Source of the DNA: Phoenix dactylifera
Taxonomy: Eukaryota; Streptophyta; Magnoliopsida; Arecales; Arecaceae
Assembly: GCF_009389715.1 (NCBI RefSeq)
Contig: NW_024067972.1
Span: forward strand, 248,001-312,000
DNA: 64,000 bases
Direction: 5' to 3'
The translations under genes were made by a program, and so were the position numbers. Below the pieces are notes generated by a model. The model made no database searches and had not been told where the DNA came from. It was given only the letters and a program-made list of their open reading frames with translations. Numbering within the stretch: the stretch's first letter is position 1; the number at the start of each line of letters is the position of its first letter. This document shows, one piece after another, positions 1 through 11,657 of the stretch.

Positions 1-759
1 CTAATACTTTATGTAGATATTGCATTTTTTTTATATGATAAGGGATATTGATAGTAGTATTTATAAGATAAAAGAACTCTATTTTGATTTTTATTAAGAT
101 AAAACTAATCGAACAATATGAGATGTCCAGGCCCATACAAAATTTATACCGTACCGTACTGCACCGTACCTACTGATGCTATGCTAGTGTATCTTACTGT
201 CTATTTTTCTACTTTTCCAAAATTTGATTTCTGTCTATTTTTCTATTTTTCTACTTACTATCAAATGGTTTAATTTATCCATTTTACAAAAAAAACACAA
301 ATTTTTTGGTGACTTACTGTCTATTTTTCCACTTTTCCAAAATTTGATTTCTTGGCTAGAAGATGAATATAACACAAATTTGGGGCCAAACCCAATTAGT
401 ATAAATAGTGGATAAAAAAATTACTTTTAAGTTTTCCACCAGTATTTTCTTTTTCTCTTCACCTTTTTTATTTTTTTATGAGAGATTCAAATTAAGCAGG
501 TCGAAGAAAAAAAGAAAAAATGTTGGAGCCAAAACATGAGTTGAGATGACTCTATTTCTACGTAGTATATGGCATGTGACAATAGTCCACCAACTCAAAG
601 TGAATCATGTAAACACCCACTACCCGCATTAAATGAGAAATTAAGCCAGCAATGGGTCAGATATAAGTCGCGATGGCTATTATCAGTATCCGCCCTACAT
701 TTATACCAGATTGTTATAAATGGTTTTAGAACGATCCCAACCCATAACCTATATGAAAT
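1..759. other. AT-rich intergenic DNA
   Basis: No gene is supported here. The sequence is AT-rich, with two similar pyrimidine-rich stretches near 190-260 and 300-350 that repeat the words ctgtctatttttc and ccaaaatttgatttc, so a short local duplication is likely. A GTACC-like patch around 145-172 resembles the interior of the GTACC-rich short elements found elsewhere in the window, but no ends or target duplication could be drawn. Confidence 0.5.
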
Positions 760-1003
760 AGGGAACACTGCAGCATGGATCCATTGAGGCTGACCTTGTA
801 ATTAGATTTGAATGGATTTGAATCTTTAGCCTAACAAGGACGTCAGGGCTTAAACGGAGGAAATATGTGAGGATCCATATGGGCGTGTATTTAGTGCCAC
901 ATTAGTTATTTGTTGAGTAGATCTTGGATACTTATACAAGATTAAGGACCCAAATAATGCCTTCCGACAAGTCATTTTGGGTTAGATCATGGGTTGTTAC
1001 AAA
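760..1003 (+). mobile_element. TRIM-like LTR remnant
   Basis: This stretch matches the TRIM-like arrangement seen at 29.9-30.3 kb and 51.2-51.8 kb. It has an internal piece reading gatttgaatctttagcc, then a purine-rich aaacggaggaaa (possible polypurine tract), then an LTR-like part with gtgtatttagtgccacatt, cttatacaag, ccaaataatgcc and a terminal gttacaaa. Only the downstream LTR and some internal sequence are visible, so it is probably a truncated copy. It has no coding capacity. Boundaries are approximate. Confidence 0.5.
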
Positions 1004-1231
1004 TGAGGGAGAGTCTCAGGGTAAAATAGAACCGACAAAGTTAAATAGAGCAAATTGGACTGATTGGATTGGATAAAATTATATAAAAAAATTATATAAA
1101 TTATTTTGTTTTTGCTCCCAAAAGAGAAAAGAGTTATATATAGCGTAGATTCGTATCTGCTCCAAAAATACGCCTATTCGGATTGCGAACCCTCGATTAG
1201 CCATATTGGACCATTAAAAAAAAAAGACAGA

Positions 1232-1556
1232 GCCACCAAGGTGGTAGCCTCGTGGTAAGGGGGCGATAATTCCACTCAAGTTATCCGGTTTCGAAACGCG
1301 CGTGCGTCGATTAAATTAGGGGACCGGATGCCTCATGCCCGGATGGCTTGCTGGCGGTACCAAGATGGCGCTGGGGTGACGTACCCACACGTGAGGCGGT
1401 GAGCTCATGGGTCGGGGAAGGCACGCGAAACCTGCGACCTATATCGAATATTCTCTGGTGGAAGGGGGGCCAGTAGGGGCTGCTATGCGGTGGGCTGGTC
1501 CCTCCCACTCTCCTTTTTTTTTCAACAAAAAAAAAAAAAAAAAGAGAGAGAGAGAG
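1232..1556 (+). mobile_element. tRNA-derived SINE, copy 1
   Basis: The head carries a Pol III A-box-like motif (ggtggtagcctcgtgg) and a B-box-like motif (gtttcgaaac). A conserved body follows (gcgtcgattaaa, ggaccggatgcc, gtgacgtac, cacacgtga), then a T-run, caac and a long A-rich tail. The same layout and wording recur at 31043-31376. Flanks read aaagacaga on the left and aaaggcaga on the right, a plausible 9-bp target-site duplication with one mismatch. SINEs are transcribed by Pol III and mobilised by LINE enzymes. Confidence 0.72.
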
Positions 1557-1565
1557 AAAGGCAGA

Positions 1566-2179
1566 CAAGGATAAGGAGCGAGGAGACGAAGGTGTATCGG
1601 ATGTAACACCTAACCAGATGATGACGACTCAAATTCAACACAAGAAATTAATTGCTGTCCGCTAAAAGCGAGGTCCATCCAACCATTTTTTGGGTAATCG
1701 CAGCCTTCAGACTGCAGCTGAATCTTTTCATACCAGCAACCAGACCGAATAATCCGAGAGCAGAATTGTAGAACCAGCACTTCTTAATTATAGCCCAGGA
1801 TGGGACGCTTCATTTGATCCCATTGGCATCCAAAGCAAGAAGAAGGTAGAGAGGCCTGTTTTTTATTAAAAAAGAGAGAGAGAGAGAGTACAGAGAAGCA
1901 CTGGGAAAAGGAGCATTTGGGAACTGGAGGGAGGGGGGGGGGACAGCCTATCAGAAAGCTAGCTGTATCTGTGTCCGTCCCTTGGCCGACCAGGCACGGG
2001 CTGGTGGCGGACATCTCCCGCACCTAAAAACAGAGTCTCGTCGGGCAATGATCCACGCCCCACCCCACCCGCTACCCTCTTCCACCATCCCGCCAGCCTT
2101 CTCTGTTTCTCTGGTTTTTTTTTTTTCCCTTTCATTCCTTTTTAGTATTTGGAGTCATTTCAGAGACACCATTAGACAC
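1566..2179. other. Intergenic, low-complexity patches
   Basis: No gene is supported. The stretch contains a short GA microsatellite near 1871-1888, a G-rich run near 1926-1942 and a T-run near 2115-2128. Short open frames on both strands cross these simple repeats and show no recognisable domain. Confidence 0.5.
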
Positions 2180-2730
2180 CATATGGCCGTGCACCACGCC
2201 AATCATGTCATCTCATTTTTACGGGCCCAATGCATATTATGTTCATTTCAGCTCACAGGAATGAACTTGCCTGTTTGGTATGGCGCACGGCTAATCGTGC
2301 ACCCAATGCAAAATATATAGTACAGACAGAAGATGTTATATCATGCATCGACATGGTTGTGCACCATGCCAACTACATCGTCTCGTTTCTATAAGCCAAC
2401 CATCGAGACAAACAATATTGGCGTGATGTATAGCTACATGGTGCACTATAAAGCCGACGTGCTATCTAGCGCACAATGTGCACCCTACATGTTCGTTTCA
2501 ATGATTGGCTTTTGGAAATGAAACAGCCTTATTGGTATGGTGCACGGCTTTGTTTGTGTACCCAGTGCAGAATATAATTATATTACAGACAGAAGAAATT
2601 ATATCATGCACTGCAAGCATCGATGTGGTTGTGCATCATACCGATTATATTGTCTCGTTTCTGTGATCCAATCATCGAGACAAGCATTGGCCTGATGCAT
2701 AGCTATATGGTACATCTAGTGTAGAATGTG
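2180..2730. repeat. Diverged tandem repeat, about 256-bp unit
   Basis: Two full units and a partial first unit follow each other. Shared landmarks are ggtatggygcacggct (about 2277 and 2534), acagacagaaga (about 2323 and 2585), gttgtgcaycat (about 2353 and 2628), tcgtctcgtttct or its variant (about 2379 and 2651) and the catcgagacaa word. An earlier partial unit is visible from about 2180 (gccgtgcaccacgccaa). Short open frames across it are repeat-derived and not gene-like. Confidence 0.65.
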
Positions 2731-5388
2731 TTTGGGGCCACTGAGCTTGGCATCGGACAGAAGAAGCGCCTTCGGTGGACCGATGCTATTTCTGGTTTTA
2801 ACTTTGGTTTTGCGATAGCACAGGTGGTGGGAGGTGGAATGAAAGATTCCAATTTGATACTTGCAATATTGGGGCCTTTGAAATGAATGGCCAATGTGAT
2901 ATGTTTTTAGGTTCCAAGTGTTCCAAAAAAGTGGCCGTTTCATCCTCTTGGGCGCACGTATCTCACGTTTTCTTTCGACGATAGAATGATGGCCAGGCAC
3001 GATACCAACTTTTGCAGACTGGTATTCATGCTGTCATTGACGACGGAGATTTTCGTACATTTGGATGAACTGATGGGATGGCGTGGAAGTTGAACAAATG
3101 CCGCAATGGTTCGCAGAATCCAATGTCTCTTCCAGCTGAACTCCACCTCAATTGTACGTCTCTGTCGATCCATCGGTCAGTGATCAGTAGTGACTGAACC
3201 TATTAGGTACAGGCTGTGGAGGTCCATCTATGTTCCTCTCTCTCTCTCTCTCTCGATCCAAAAATTTGTTAAAAAAAAAAGCTAAAAAATATTATTTAAA
3301 TTTTTTAGTTTTTTATAAATATTTAAGCCAATATGAAAATAAACATACGTTTGCACGAGTCCTGACAATCTAGCCATCAATCATTTACTTATATATCATA
3401 GATTGATGCATGGATGGTGGATGATTCTAGCCAACCTTTTAGAATGTAAATGAAAGGATGGAATTCAAAGTTACAAGATTTGCAGGATAATGGATTGCAA
3501 CATTGAGTTAACTAAGGTATAGAGTGTGGTTACCGGCTTTCATTCAATCCTTCAGCTCCTTTGTTTCTTGGATTAGGAGGAGTTTGCGTTTCATATGATA
3601 ACAAGATAGGGTACCTTTGCTTCTATGCACCATTGTGCTTGCTAAACCATGATTGAGCCATAGATGTATCTCTAGGATCACTCTACCACTCACCCTCCTT
3701 GGAGACTCGACAAGGAGGAGGTCTTCATTCGGTAATGGCATCGGCATCCTTAATCATGCAGGATTGGCTTCACCATCTATGAGAGAAACTTGCAGCTGAA
3801 AATAAAAGATGGTGCTGGACACCATAGTTAGGAATGCAAAGATGAGTACTGCATCCAAGTTCTTCCAATACCAATTTGCACTCAATGCTGCCAAATCATA
3901 GGCACCTCTTTCCTACCTATGCATGGGCTACTATAAGAATCCAAAAGGAAAAACATTCAATATTTGAGCTCAAATGTAACTGTCATGAATGAGATGACAC
4001 TTGTCAAGTTTCTTTCCAGGATTATTCCATCTTGATTTTTTTTATTAATTCCTTGTCCTATAAAAAAATGACTTCACATGTTTGCCAAATTTGTTGCAAA
4101 AAAAAAAAATGTAACTATGCATGATCTCCTTCTTGTCTATGTCCTAGGATTTGTTGCGCGCCCACACACACACATATATGCATATATTATTGAGAATTCA
4201 CGTTCAATGGATGAAAATTTTTCACACGAAATGACCGTCGAAGGACTCAAATCTATACTATTTGGCTTAGCATAAACCTTTATCATTGACCACCAAGTAA
4301 TCACCCCTATTGTTTTTTCTTTTTAAGATTAAAAAAGAAATCCAGGAGGGATAAGTGGATAACAATAGCTGAGGTAGAATTTCTATGTCAACTCATTTCG
4401 TCTGTGCAGGCAGATATTGACTCTTTATGTAAAAGTAGTCACCAGCTCAGTGCTGCTTTCTTACTCTGGAGTTAGGCTAGAATGCCTCCATGTGAATGAG
4501 TTTCTTGCTCGAGTCCTTCCTGAATTTTTGTCAGGTGCGAAGCATCCGTCCTGAGCTATCAAGACCTATTGTGCACCCTTGATCATATCTTCTAAGGTCC
4601 TAAAAGGAAAAAAAAAACACACACTGGAATCCTAATCCAATCAGCACTTGCCAACTATAAGTTGCATTGTAGAAAATCTGTAGGTCAGAATCATTGCAAG
4701 TCCGACCAACTTTTGTCCAACATGACATGCTTTTGCTCTTATATCTATCAAAGGGACCAAAATGGATGATTCCAAGTATCCAGAGCTAGCTCGCTATATT
4801 GGATGTCTGTTTTCCACCAAGCTAGCCATTGGGTGTGGGTCATTTGGTAGGTGGAAGAGAGCTTATCTAGTCTTCTTCTGCTTTTGAAGGTACAACCATC
4901 AGCCCTACTAAATGTTGCAACATAACCAAAGTTCTTGTCTTAGTTGATATTGAGTTCAGATTGTTTCCTTCCGGCGATGATCGCAGGGAGTCGATGATAT
5001 TCTCCGGGAGGATGTAATTGCCTTGACTTTTGTCAAAAAGAAAAGAAATACAGAATGAAGAATAATTGCCTATACTAATAAAATCATTTCGAATAAAACG
5101 ATGGGTTATCTTATTACATCTTTAGTCCTCATTTCAAAATCTTTGAGAGAACATGGTGATCTTTGAAGTTCCATCAACTGTTAGATAAATCCATTGAATT
5201 ATCCTCCATGCAAAATACTAGGGATTAGTTATGTATGATGACAACAGTTCGACAAAATTTAATACATTGTATCATTGGTTTAATAGTTAGAAGATAAACC
5301 TTGGCATAATAGACAGGTTCAAAACATAGAAATAGTCTCTCCATACATAAAATGAGGCTGCATACATTTGACCTTCTTAGATCAGTGT
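2731..5388. other. Intergenic DNA without recognisable genes
   Basis: No conserved domain or exon chain was seen on either strand. There is a short CT microsatellite at about 3236-3255. Minus-strand open frames at 2703-3173 and 3544-3747 look like chance frames. Several A-rich runs are present, for example near 4100 and 4600, some of which could be tails of old retroelements. Confidence 0.45.
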
Positions 5389-5396
5389 GTTACAAG

Positions 5397-6128
5397 TAGG
5401 GATGCAAATGGGTTGGGTCCCAACCCAGTTTTTTGTTCGAGTCTTAATTTTGGACTCAAACCCGACCCAACTGAAGATCGGGTCGGATCGGATCGGATCC
5501 ACGGCTATAATTTTTGACCCAGCAGGTCATTCAGGTTGGGTCGGATCTATGTATAACCCAGACCCAACCCAAAAAAATTCGAGTCCAGGTCGGAGTCAGG
5601 TCCAGATCGGGTCCGGGTCCGAGTTAGAATAGGAAAAAAAAGAGCTGAAAAAAAGTACTAGCATGCAACAAAAAAATCCACATATGCACGGGTTTTCAAG
5701 TTGTAGGGCCAAATGCCCAGTATTTTTATGTTCTACTTCTCTAAGGTTCTCTAGGGGACTCGGGACTCCCCTTCGATTCAATAAGGCTGCAAATGCGCTT
5801 ATGGTTGAATCACTGATGGCTCTGGCCTCTTGCTCATGCTTAATCAAATAATCAATGGAATGGGTTATGAGTTATGGGCTTGAGGACTCGAAAAAATGGA
5901 TTAATCAATCAGTGAATGGGTTATGGGCTGCGGCCTGCAGGCTTAAACGGGTAATCCGGATTCGGGTCGGGCTGAATCGAGTAGTTGGGTAAACGATCCA
6001 AATTGACCGAAAGAAGAAATAAGTCGGGTCGGGTCCAAGTCGAGATTGGGTTGACTCAGACCCGACTCAAAAAAACAGAACAGGTCCAATTTTAGAATCC
6101 GACCCGACCCGACCCATTTGCAGCGTTA
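5397..6128. mobile_element. Non-autonomous hAT element, 732 bp
   Basis: The element is flanked by a perfect 8-bp duplication, gttacaag, at 5389-5396 and 6129-6136. Its ends are inverted and similar: it starts tagggatgcaaatggg and its other end, reverse-complemented, reads taacgctgcaaatggg. Eight-bp duplications and TAGGG-type ends are typical of the hAT superfamily. The interior near each end is rich in gggtcgg and cgacccgaccc words, giving long subterminal inverted repeats. It encodes no transposase, so it would depend on an enzyme supplied elsewhere. Confidence 0.85.
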
Positions 6129-6136
6129 GTTACAAG

Positions 6137-7779
6137 AATCCAAGCTTCAAATTTTGGTGTTTTTTATGGTTTATAAATTTAGAGTTGAAATGTTCTAGCT
6201 TTGCTCATGTCTATCATCTGGTTGAAGTGGAAAAATATTAAAAACAAAAAGAAAAGCAAGAAATCTTTTTTCTTTACATTGAAGGCAGTGCTACAATATG
6301 ATTTAGCTTAGCCTCCTGCCTTTGACATAAAGGGCAGGCTACTCTGATGCCTCCAACTTTGCACAAGTCTCTTGGCTTGAATCCTACCTAAATTTAAAGC
6401 TGCGTGCAAAGCTTCAGGCCTCAGCTGAAGCTATCTATCTTCAAAATAAATGAGCAGCAATGAGCTACTCAGACGCTTGCTCGGCCATTTTTGATTCAAA
6501 CTATTAGAAGTTCAAGTAACATAAGCATGTAATGTGCCTTAACTCTGATATCATGCTGTCTCTTGTTTGATAGGTTGATGCTATCAAAGGGACCAGGATT
6601 CTTTCTTTCAAGGACCTACAGCTAATGCAGTAGGATGTTTCATTTCGACCCAATGGATGTGGGCCTTCGACCCATTAGACATGGGCCATCTGGTAGTTAG
6701 AAGGGCTCATCTTGCCCCCATGATGGTGCCAATAGTCCTACTCAACATTGAACCATACCTAAGTTCACCACCTAAGTTGATGTCAGGTTAATGATGCTTC
6801 CTTGGGTGGCTAATAAAAACCCCATGTACACTGTGCAGTTATACTCTGCCTGTATCATAGGTATTATTTCAAATATTTTGTGTTAACATGAATAATAGGC
6901 TGCAACATTCTGCTAGTTGTTAGGTAAACTCATTGCATTATCCATGATGGAAATCAGGGCTTAAAAAAAGAATGGAAATTTTAGCTTTGGGCTAATTCTA
7001 ATGTTTGATTTGTCGAAAGGTAACAAAATCATATTCTTTTGAAACTATCATTCTTTTGAAGAAACACCAGCCAGTGCTTCACTATCACAGCCTTTCGAGG
7101 AAAGTGTTCTAAACTAAAATCTTTGATTAAAAATTCAATGGTAGATCAAAAATAAAAGATCTACACCATTAATAGTGATATATACTTGTAAATACATCTG
7201 GAAGTAATTAAACAATTATATCTTTTGGAGATCTCTAATCCATACATCATGGACAATGCTTAATGTGCTAACTAGAATACATTGACGGCATATTTAAATG
7301 GCGATTCCATTTTATTTATCATGATCCATACATGTTAAATGTACATAGATTGAAAATTAGCTAATTTTGATGCTTATGTCATAGTAAAGCATTATCTAAT
7401 ATCATTAAAATATGTATTTTTGTACCCACTTGATGCACAGGTTAGAGAGTAGCAAAACATGCAATTTTTAATTTCCAGACTTTTTTTATGATGCACATCA
7501 TGATCATGGTATGGATCTTTGATTTAGATGCTCCTCTATTGATTTTGAATCAATAAACCTTTTATCAACGTTTACCATTAAAAAGAAAATAACCAATGCA
7601 TGAGAAGACCAACTATCAAGTACTATATAGATGAGCTGTTAGAATAAGAATCTATGAAGCAATACTAACATGAACAAAAGCATGTATCCATAAATTAAAA
7701 CTTCATTGGGATTCGATTAAATTTCAGTGACATTAACATGACATATCATGAAGCATAGGTATACATATTCAAGTGGACA
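6137..7779. other. Intergenic DNA downstream of NDHL
   Basis: No gene or clearly bounded element was recognised between the hAT element and the stop codon of the minus-strand NDHL gene. The DNA is AT-rich. The part nearest 7779 would hold the NDHL 3' UTR and polyadenylation signals, which were not resolved. Confidence 0.45.
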
Positions 7780-10700
7780 TCATCTAGATTTATATAATGG
7801 GACATCATCTTTTGGAGTGGACCAAGGATACTTCATTGTTGGATCCCTTGGAAATTTTCTGAAGTTGACAAACGGTGCCCATAACATCAATCTTCATACA
7901 AAAGAAAATTTATATGAGTAACTGAAAGATAAAAACAAATCATGCACAGGCTTGCTCTGTGGCATCAATATACTTAATGAGATGATTTTTTCCATAAAGC
8001 AAGCAATGCACATTCACCCCATTGTGGAAATCATGGCACAGGCCAATAGAATGACCATGGGATCATTTGTTAAGTGATTTAAAAAAAATGTCAATCTTTG
8101 ATCTTATTAATAATGTACAATCAACTGTTATCACTCTGAATCTGAGATGTGAAGCAAGTCATGAAAGGCCACATATGTATCCTCACTACCTTGAAAAATA
8201 GCATTTTCTTTTCTAGTGGTAGTTATGATTGACCTTGTAGCAAGCTTCATAACTGTGTGCTGCTCTACAAAATAACTCCAAAGAATGTCATAGTGTTCTT
8301 CAAGTATAACAATTTTGGTCATCAAAGGATTTTAATAAATAATGAGCTAGCATTAGTTATGTTAGATAAGCATAGATTCAAGTGTACGAGGAACTGTCGT
8401 ACCATCAGATGGATATCAAAAGAATTTTTTCATGGACTGACCTGGTCTCCACAGTTGCATTTCACATTGTAATCATAGGACCTAATTATCTGATGCCTAC
8501 AACTTTTAGTCTCAAAGAAAGTATACTAGTATGCTGGCCAACGAAAGTTGCAACCTTGAAAAAATTTAAAACTCATTCAACAAAATGTCAACATGTTGTT
8601 GATATCGAATGTTGTTTGCAAAGCAAAATTACATTCATTAGCTTATTTAAGATGGATTCAATCATAATTGAACACTATGAGCAACCACATGATAAATAAT
8701 TAATGATCAAATATCACTAACCAACCTAGTAACTGGAGTAGCAGAATGTGATATCTTGGTAGGAGATTAATTTAAGCGTGCAAAGACCTATAACCCGGGT
8801 CTTTAAAAAAAATAGCAGAAAATGTGGCAGCTGCAAATGTTTCAAAGTACCCCAAGGAAACCAAAGCTATGAAATAGAGGCTCCATTTTACCATCAGAGC
8901 CACTTAGAGAATGGCAGGACATTGTGCTGGCTTGGGCGGGTTTGGTAGAAAACCAGATCAAGCTTAGGTTGGCAAAGCCCAAACTAACCAAAATCTAGGT
9001 TGCACTCAAGTTGAGATCTTGAACAAGTCGATCCAATCCGGACCGAAAATAACAATAAAACATTGTATATTATATATGATAGAAATGGCACAGAATTCAA
9101 GCTCCATTATTATTTTCATATCTCTTGATGCCCCACCCATTTAGACAATCTCCAAACTCCAACCTCTCCTTCACCCCTTCTGCCTCTTGCCTCTGAGCAC
9201 CCACCAATCTCTAGCTCTAACAAGCTCCATGCCCTTCTCTGTTCACAATTACTCCCCGCTATTCACGTTTGCACAATAACCTCATGCCCATTAGTATCAG
9301 GAACCTTCTACCTAAGGCAACTGGTCAGAAACTCCTCGAAATCTTGAACTTGCAACTACTTCATAAGTGATTCCTTAAAGAGTTCTCAAAATAGTTTCCC
9401 CCAACCTACCTATAGCCGCTCCCGCACTAACTCCTGATTCTAGCAACCAAGTCATGCCCTTGCTTGCATATATGCTCGACTTAGCCCACCACCTTCTTCG
9501 AGGCAGGTTTCCCCCACTATCTAGCCCCACTCTCTCTCTTCATTCCTCTCTCCCTCTAGTGTTTTTACACTCTAAGCCCAAAATTTAGGTCTACCTAAGC
9601 CCCTTGACAAACCCCATCATCGCTAATTGCTAGCACCTAGTGCTATCATCCCGAGGTATGCTTTCTTTCTACGGAATTTTAGGTCTAGACTAATCCCCTC
9701 CGACAAACCACATTACTGCTAATACTTGCCTCAAACGCTCTCATCTCGAGGTGCACTCTCATTTTATGTATTTTTTTTGGATTCTCCCTATTCTAGGGTC
9801 TCTATGGTCTCCATCGTCTCTATCTCTTTCTTTCTAAGTGATACAACACCAACCTAACCTGACTCGACCATACAACCAATTTTGAACACAACTTAAAATA
9901 TTGAACTTGGGCTTTACCTTGGTTGGTAGTGCTAAGTTCAAGATTCTATCATGCTGATTTTTGGGCCAATGATATTTTATCTTGGGTTAGGCTTGGATTG
10001 CCCTCTAAGCTCACTAGACCCACCTAAGTTGACCCCTACTTTTAGATACTTTGCATAATTATACGATAGGATCTGCCTATTGTGAAGTTAAACATGCTCT
10101 AATAAGAACATAAATAATCAACTTGTTGCAAAATTTGACTTTGCACATCCCACATCACCAGAACGGTGTAACTTCATGCTTTAAATGAAGTTTATGCTAG
10201 CTCACAATGAAAGAATTTGAATTTACTCAATATTGGATATTCATGTCTCTGTAACAAAGGCCTATAACTGCATGTTTTAGTAAAGTAAAGCAAAGTTTCT
10301 TATTTACAAATATGATGATAAACAACAAAAAACTTTCATGTTGAGTACACATCATTAATCATAACTGACAACATGCAAAATGGTATGTCTAAAAGGACAA
10401 ATATCTAAAATTCTTAAAAATTAAAAATTCAACATTTTAGAGGGTATCCACACATTTAATGGTCATAAGATGCACATTTCTTAACATGCTAAAGGAATTT
10501 TCTAATTTCTTGTAGCAAAAATCTAAAGCCACTTAATTTAGTCCATATTTGCTCTAATATTTGTGAATCATAATCAAGAATCTAATATTTGTATTGCACA
10601 TCACGTATTTTTAGATTTTTTTAAAGAACAATGATAGGAAGAAATCCAACTGAAAATCGGGCGAAGGTGGGTGAACCTAGGTCATTGATACCGCTACCAA

Positions 10701-11543
10701 CTGTACTAGCTGCATTTCAGTTGTTTTAAATTACCCAGTAATATAGTCTAGGAAATCATACTTTTTTAATTTTTTTCTTATTAATAGAGGCACTCCTTAA
10801 GTTTCCCAAGTAATAAAATTTTTATTAAGGAAAGCAAACATTCTTGAATCTACTTACGAGGGAAAGAAGATGAACACAAACATGAACTGCAGATATGTCT
10901 CTAAGAACTTGCGCTTATACCATCGCAGCCTCAACCAGTTCAAGATGATAGGCTGCAATTAGAGCATAACAAATCACCACAAATAGTCACTAACTTAAGG
11001 AGGTAACAATTATCCATTACTTACCGGAAACACGAAAACATACAAAGTTGCAACAATTCCTCCTGATATCAACGTTGTCATGAAATCCTCCTCTATATTC
11101 TCTCCAGTCACGGCCATTGCAGATGATGCCTCAACCTGCAGAAGCACACCCATTTAGAATGCAACATTCCATTATATAAAATTTGTAAACTTTTTGGAGT
11201 CAAAGTGAGCAATACATAGAGATTTTTCATGCAAATAAGAAATGGAAAAGAAGGGTTGGTCTTACGAAGGCAAAAGTAACTCCATACTGAAGCATCAAAC
11301 TGAACTTCTCTAGGTGTGACCATAGAGGCTTTGAAGAGACATTGTGCGAATCCTGCAGCTGCAAAACAGAAATTGTTTAATTTGCATGAAAAATGAGATA
11401 GAGAGAGAGAGAGAGAGAGGACCTTATCCTTGAGAAGGGAAAAGGTTTTGGACTTGGAATTGAGGAGGAGAGAGGGAGAGGGAGAGGTCTGGTGGGTGGA
11501 AAGAACGGATGGAGATGAGAAGATAGAGGAAAAGAGACACCAT
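7780..11543 (-). CDS. ndhL: NDH complex subunit L, chloroplastic (NDHL)
   Basis: NDHL is a nuclear-encoded membrane subunit of the chloroplast NDH complex, which drives cyclic electron flow around photosystem I. Proposed exons, 5' to 3' on the minus strand: 11543-11454 (uncertain), 11358-11266, 11135-11025, 10952-10858, 7891-7780. All junctions are GT-AG and the phases join (0, 0, 0, 2), giving about 166 residues against about 190 in Arabidopsis from memory. Exon 3 contains AVTGENIEEDF and begins the first membrane segment (ISGGIVATLYVFVFP). Exon 4 carries NWLRLRWYKRKF and the second segment (YLQFMFVFIFFP). Exon 5 carries LWAPFVNFRKFPRDP, matching the family pattern of two hydrophobic helices followed by a FPG-LL-PF-NFR-type motif. 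Exon 5 ends soon after KYPWSTPKDD, perhaps slightly short. Intron 4 is about 3 kb. Exon 1 is weak: the best-looking transit peptide frame begins with GTG at 11565 and does not join exon 2 in frame. The alternative ATG at 11543 joins correctly. Confidence 0.82.
7892..10857 (-). other. NDHL intron 4 with possible hAT-like debris
   Basis: This 3-kb intron separates the exons carrying the second membrane helix and the C-terminal motif. Around 8930-10040 the sequence is more GC-rich than its surroundings and ends ctaagttgacccctac, which reversed resembles a TAGGGGTCAAC hAT end. No matching left end or target duplication was found, so the element call is weak. The plus-strand open frame at 8382-8699 has no recognisable domain. 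Confidence 0.4.
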
Positions 11544-11657
11544 GAACCAGTAGCTGGGAGGCCACTGGTTGGGAAGCTTATCGCTAGGATTGTTTCGGGC
11601 TTTGTCCGCCGATTCTACCCAACGAAAGGAGTATTTGACATGAATGACGCACAGCAA

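Noticed and set aside
8382..8699. 105-codon plus-strand frame inside NDHL intron 4
   Set aside because: No domain, no paralogue in the window and no splice-site support.
8930..10040. Complete hAT element in NDHL intron 4
   Set aside because: Only one plausible end (ctaagttgacccctac) was seen, with no partner end and no duplication.
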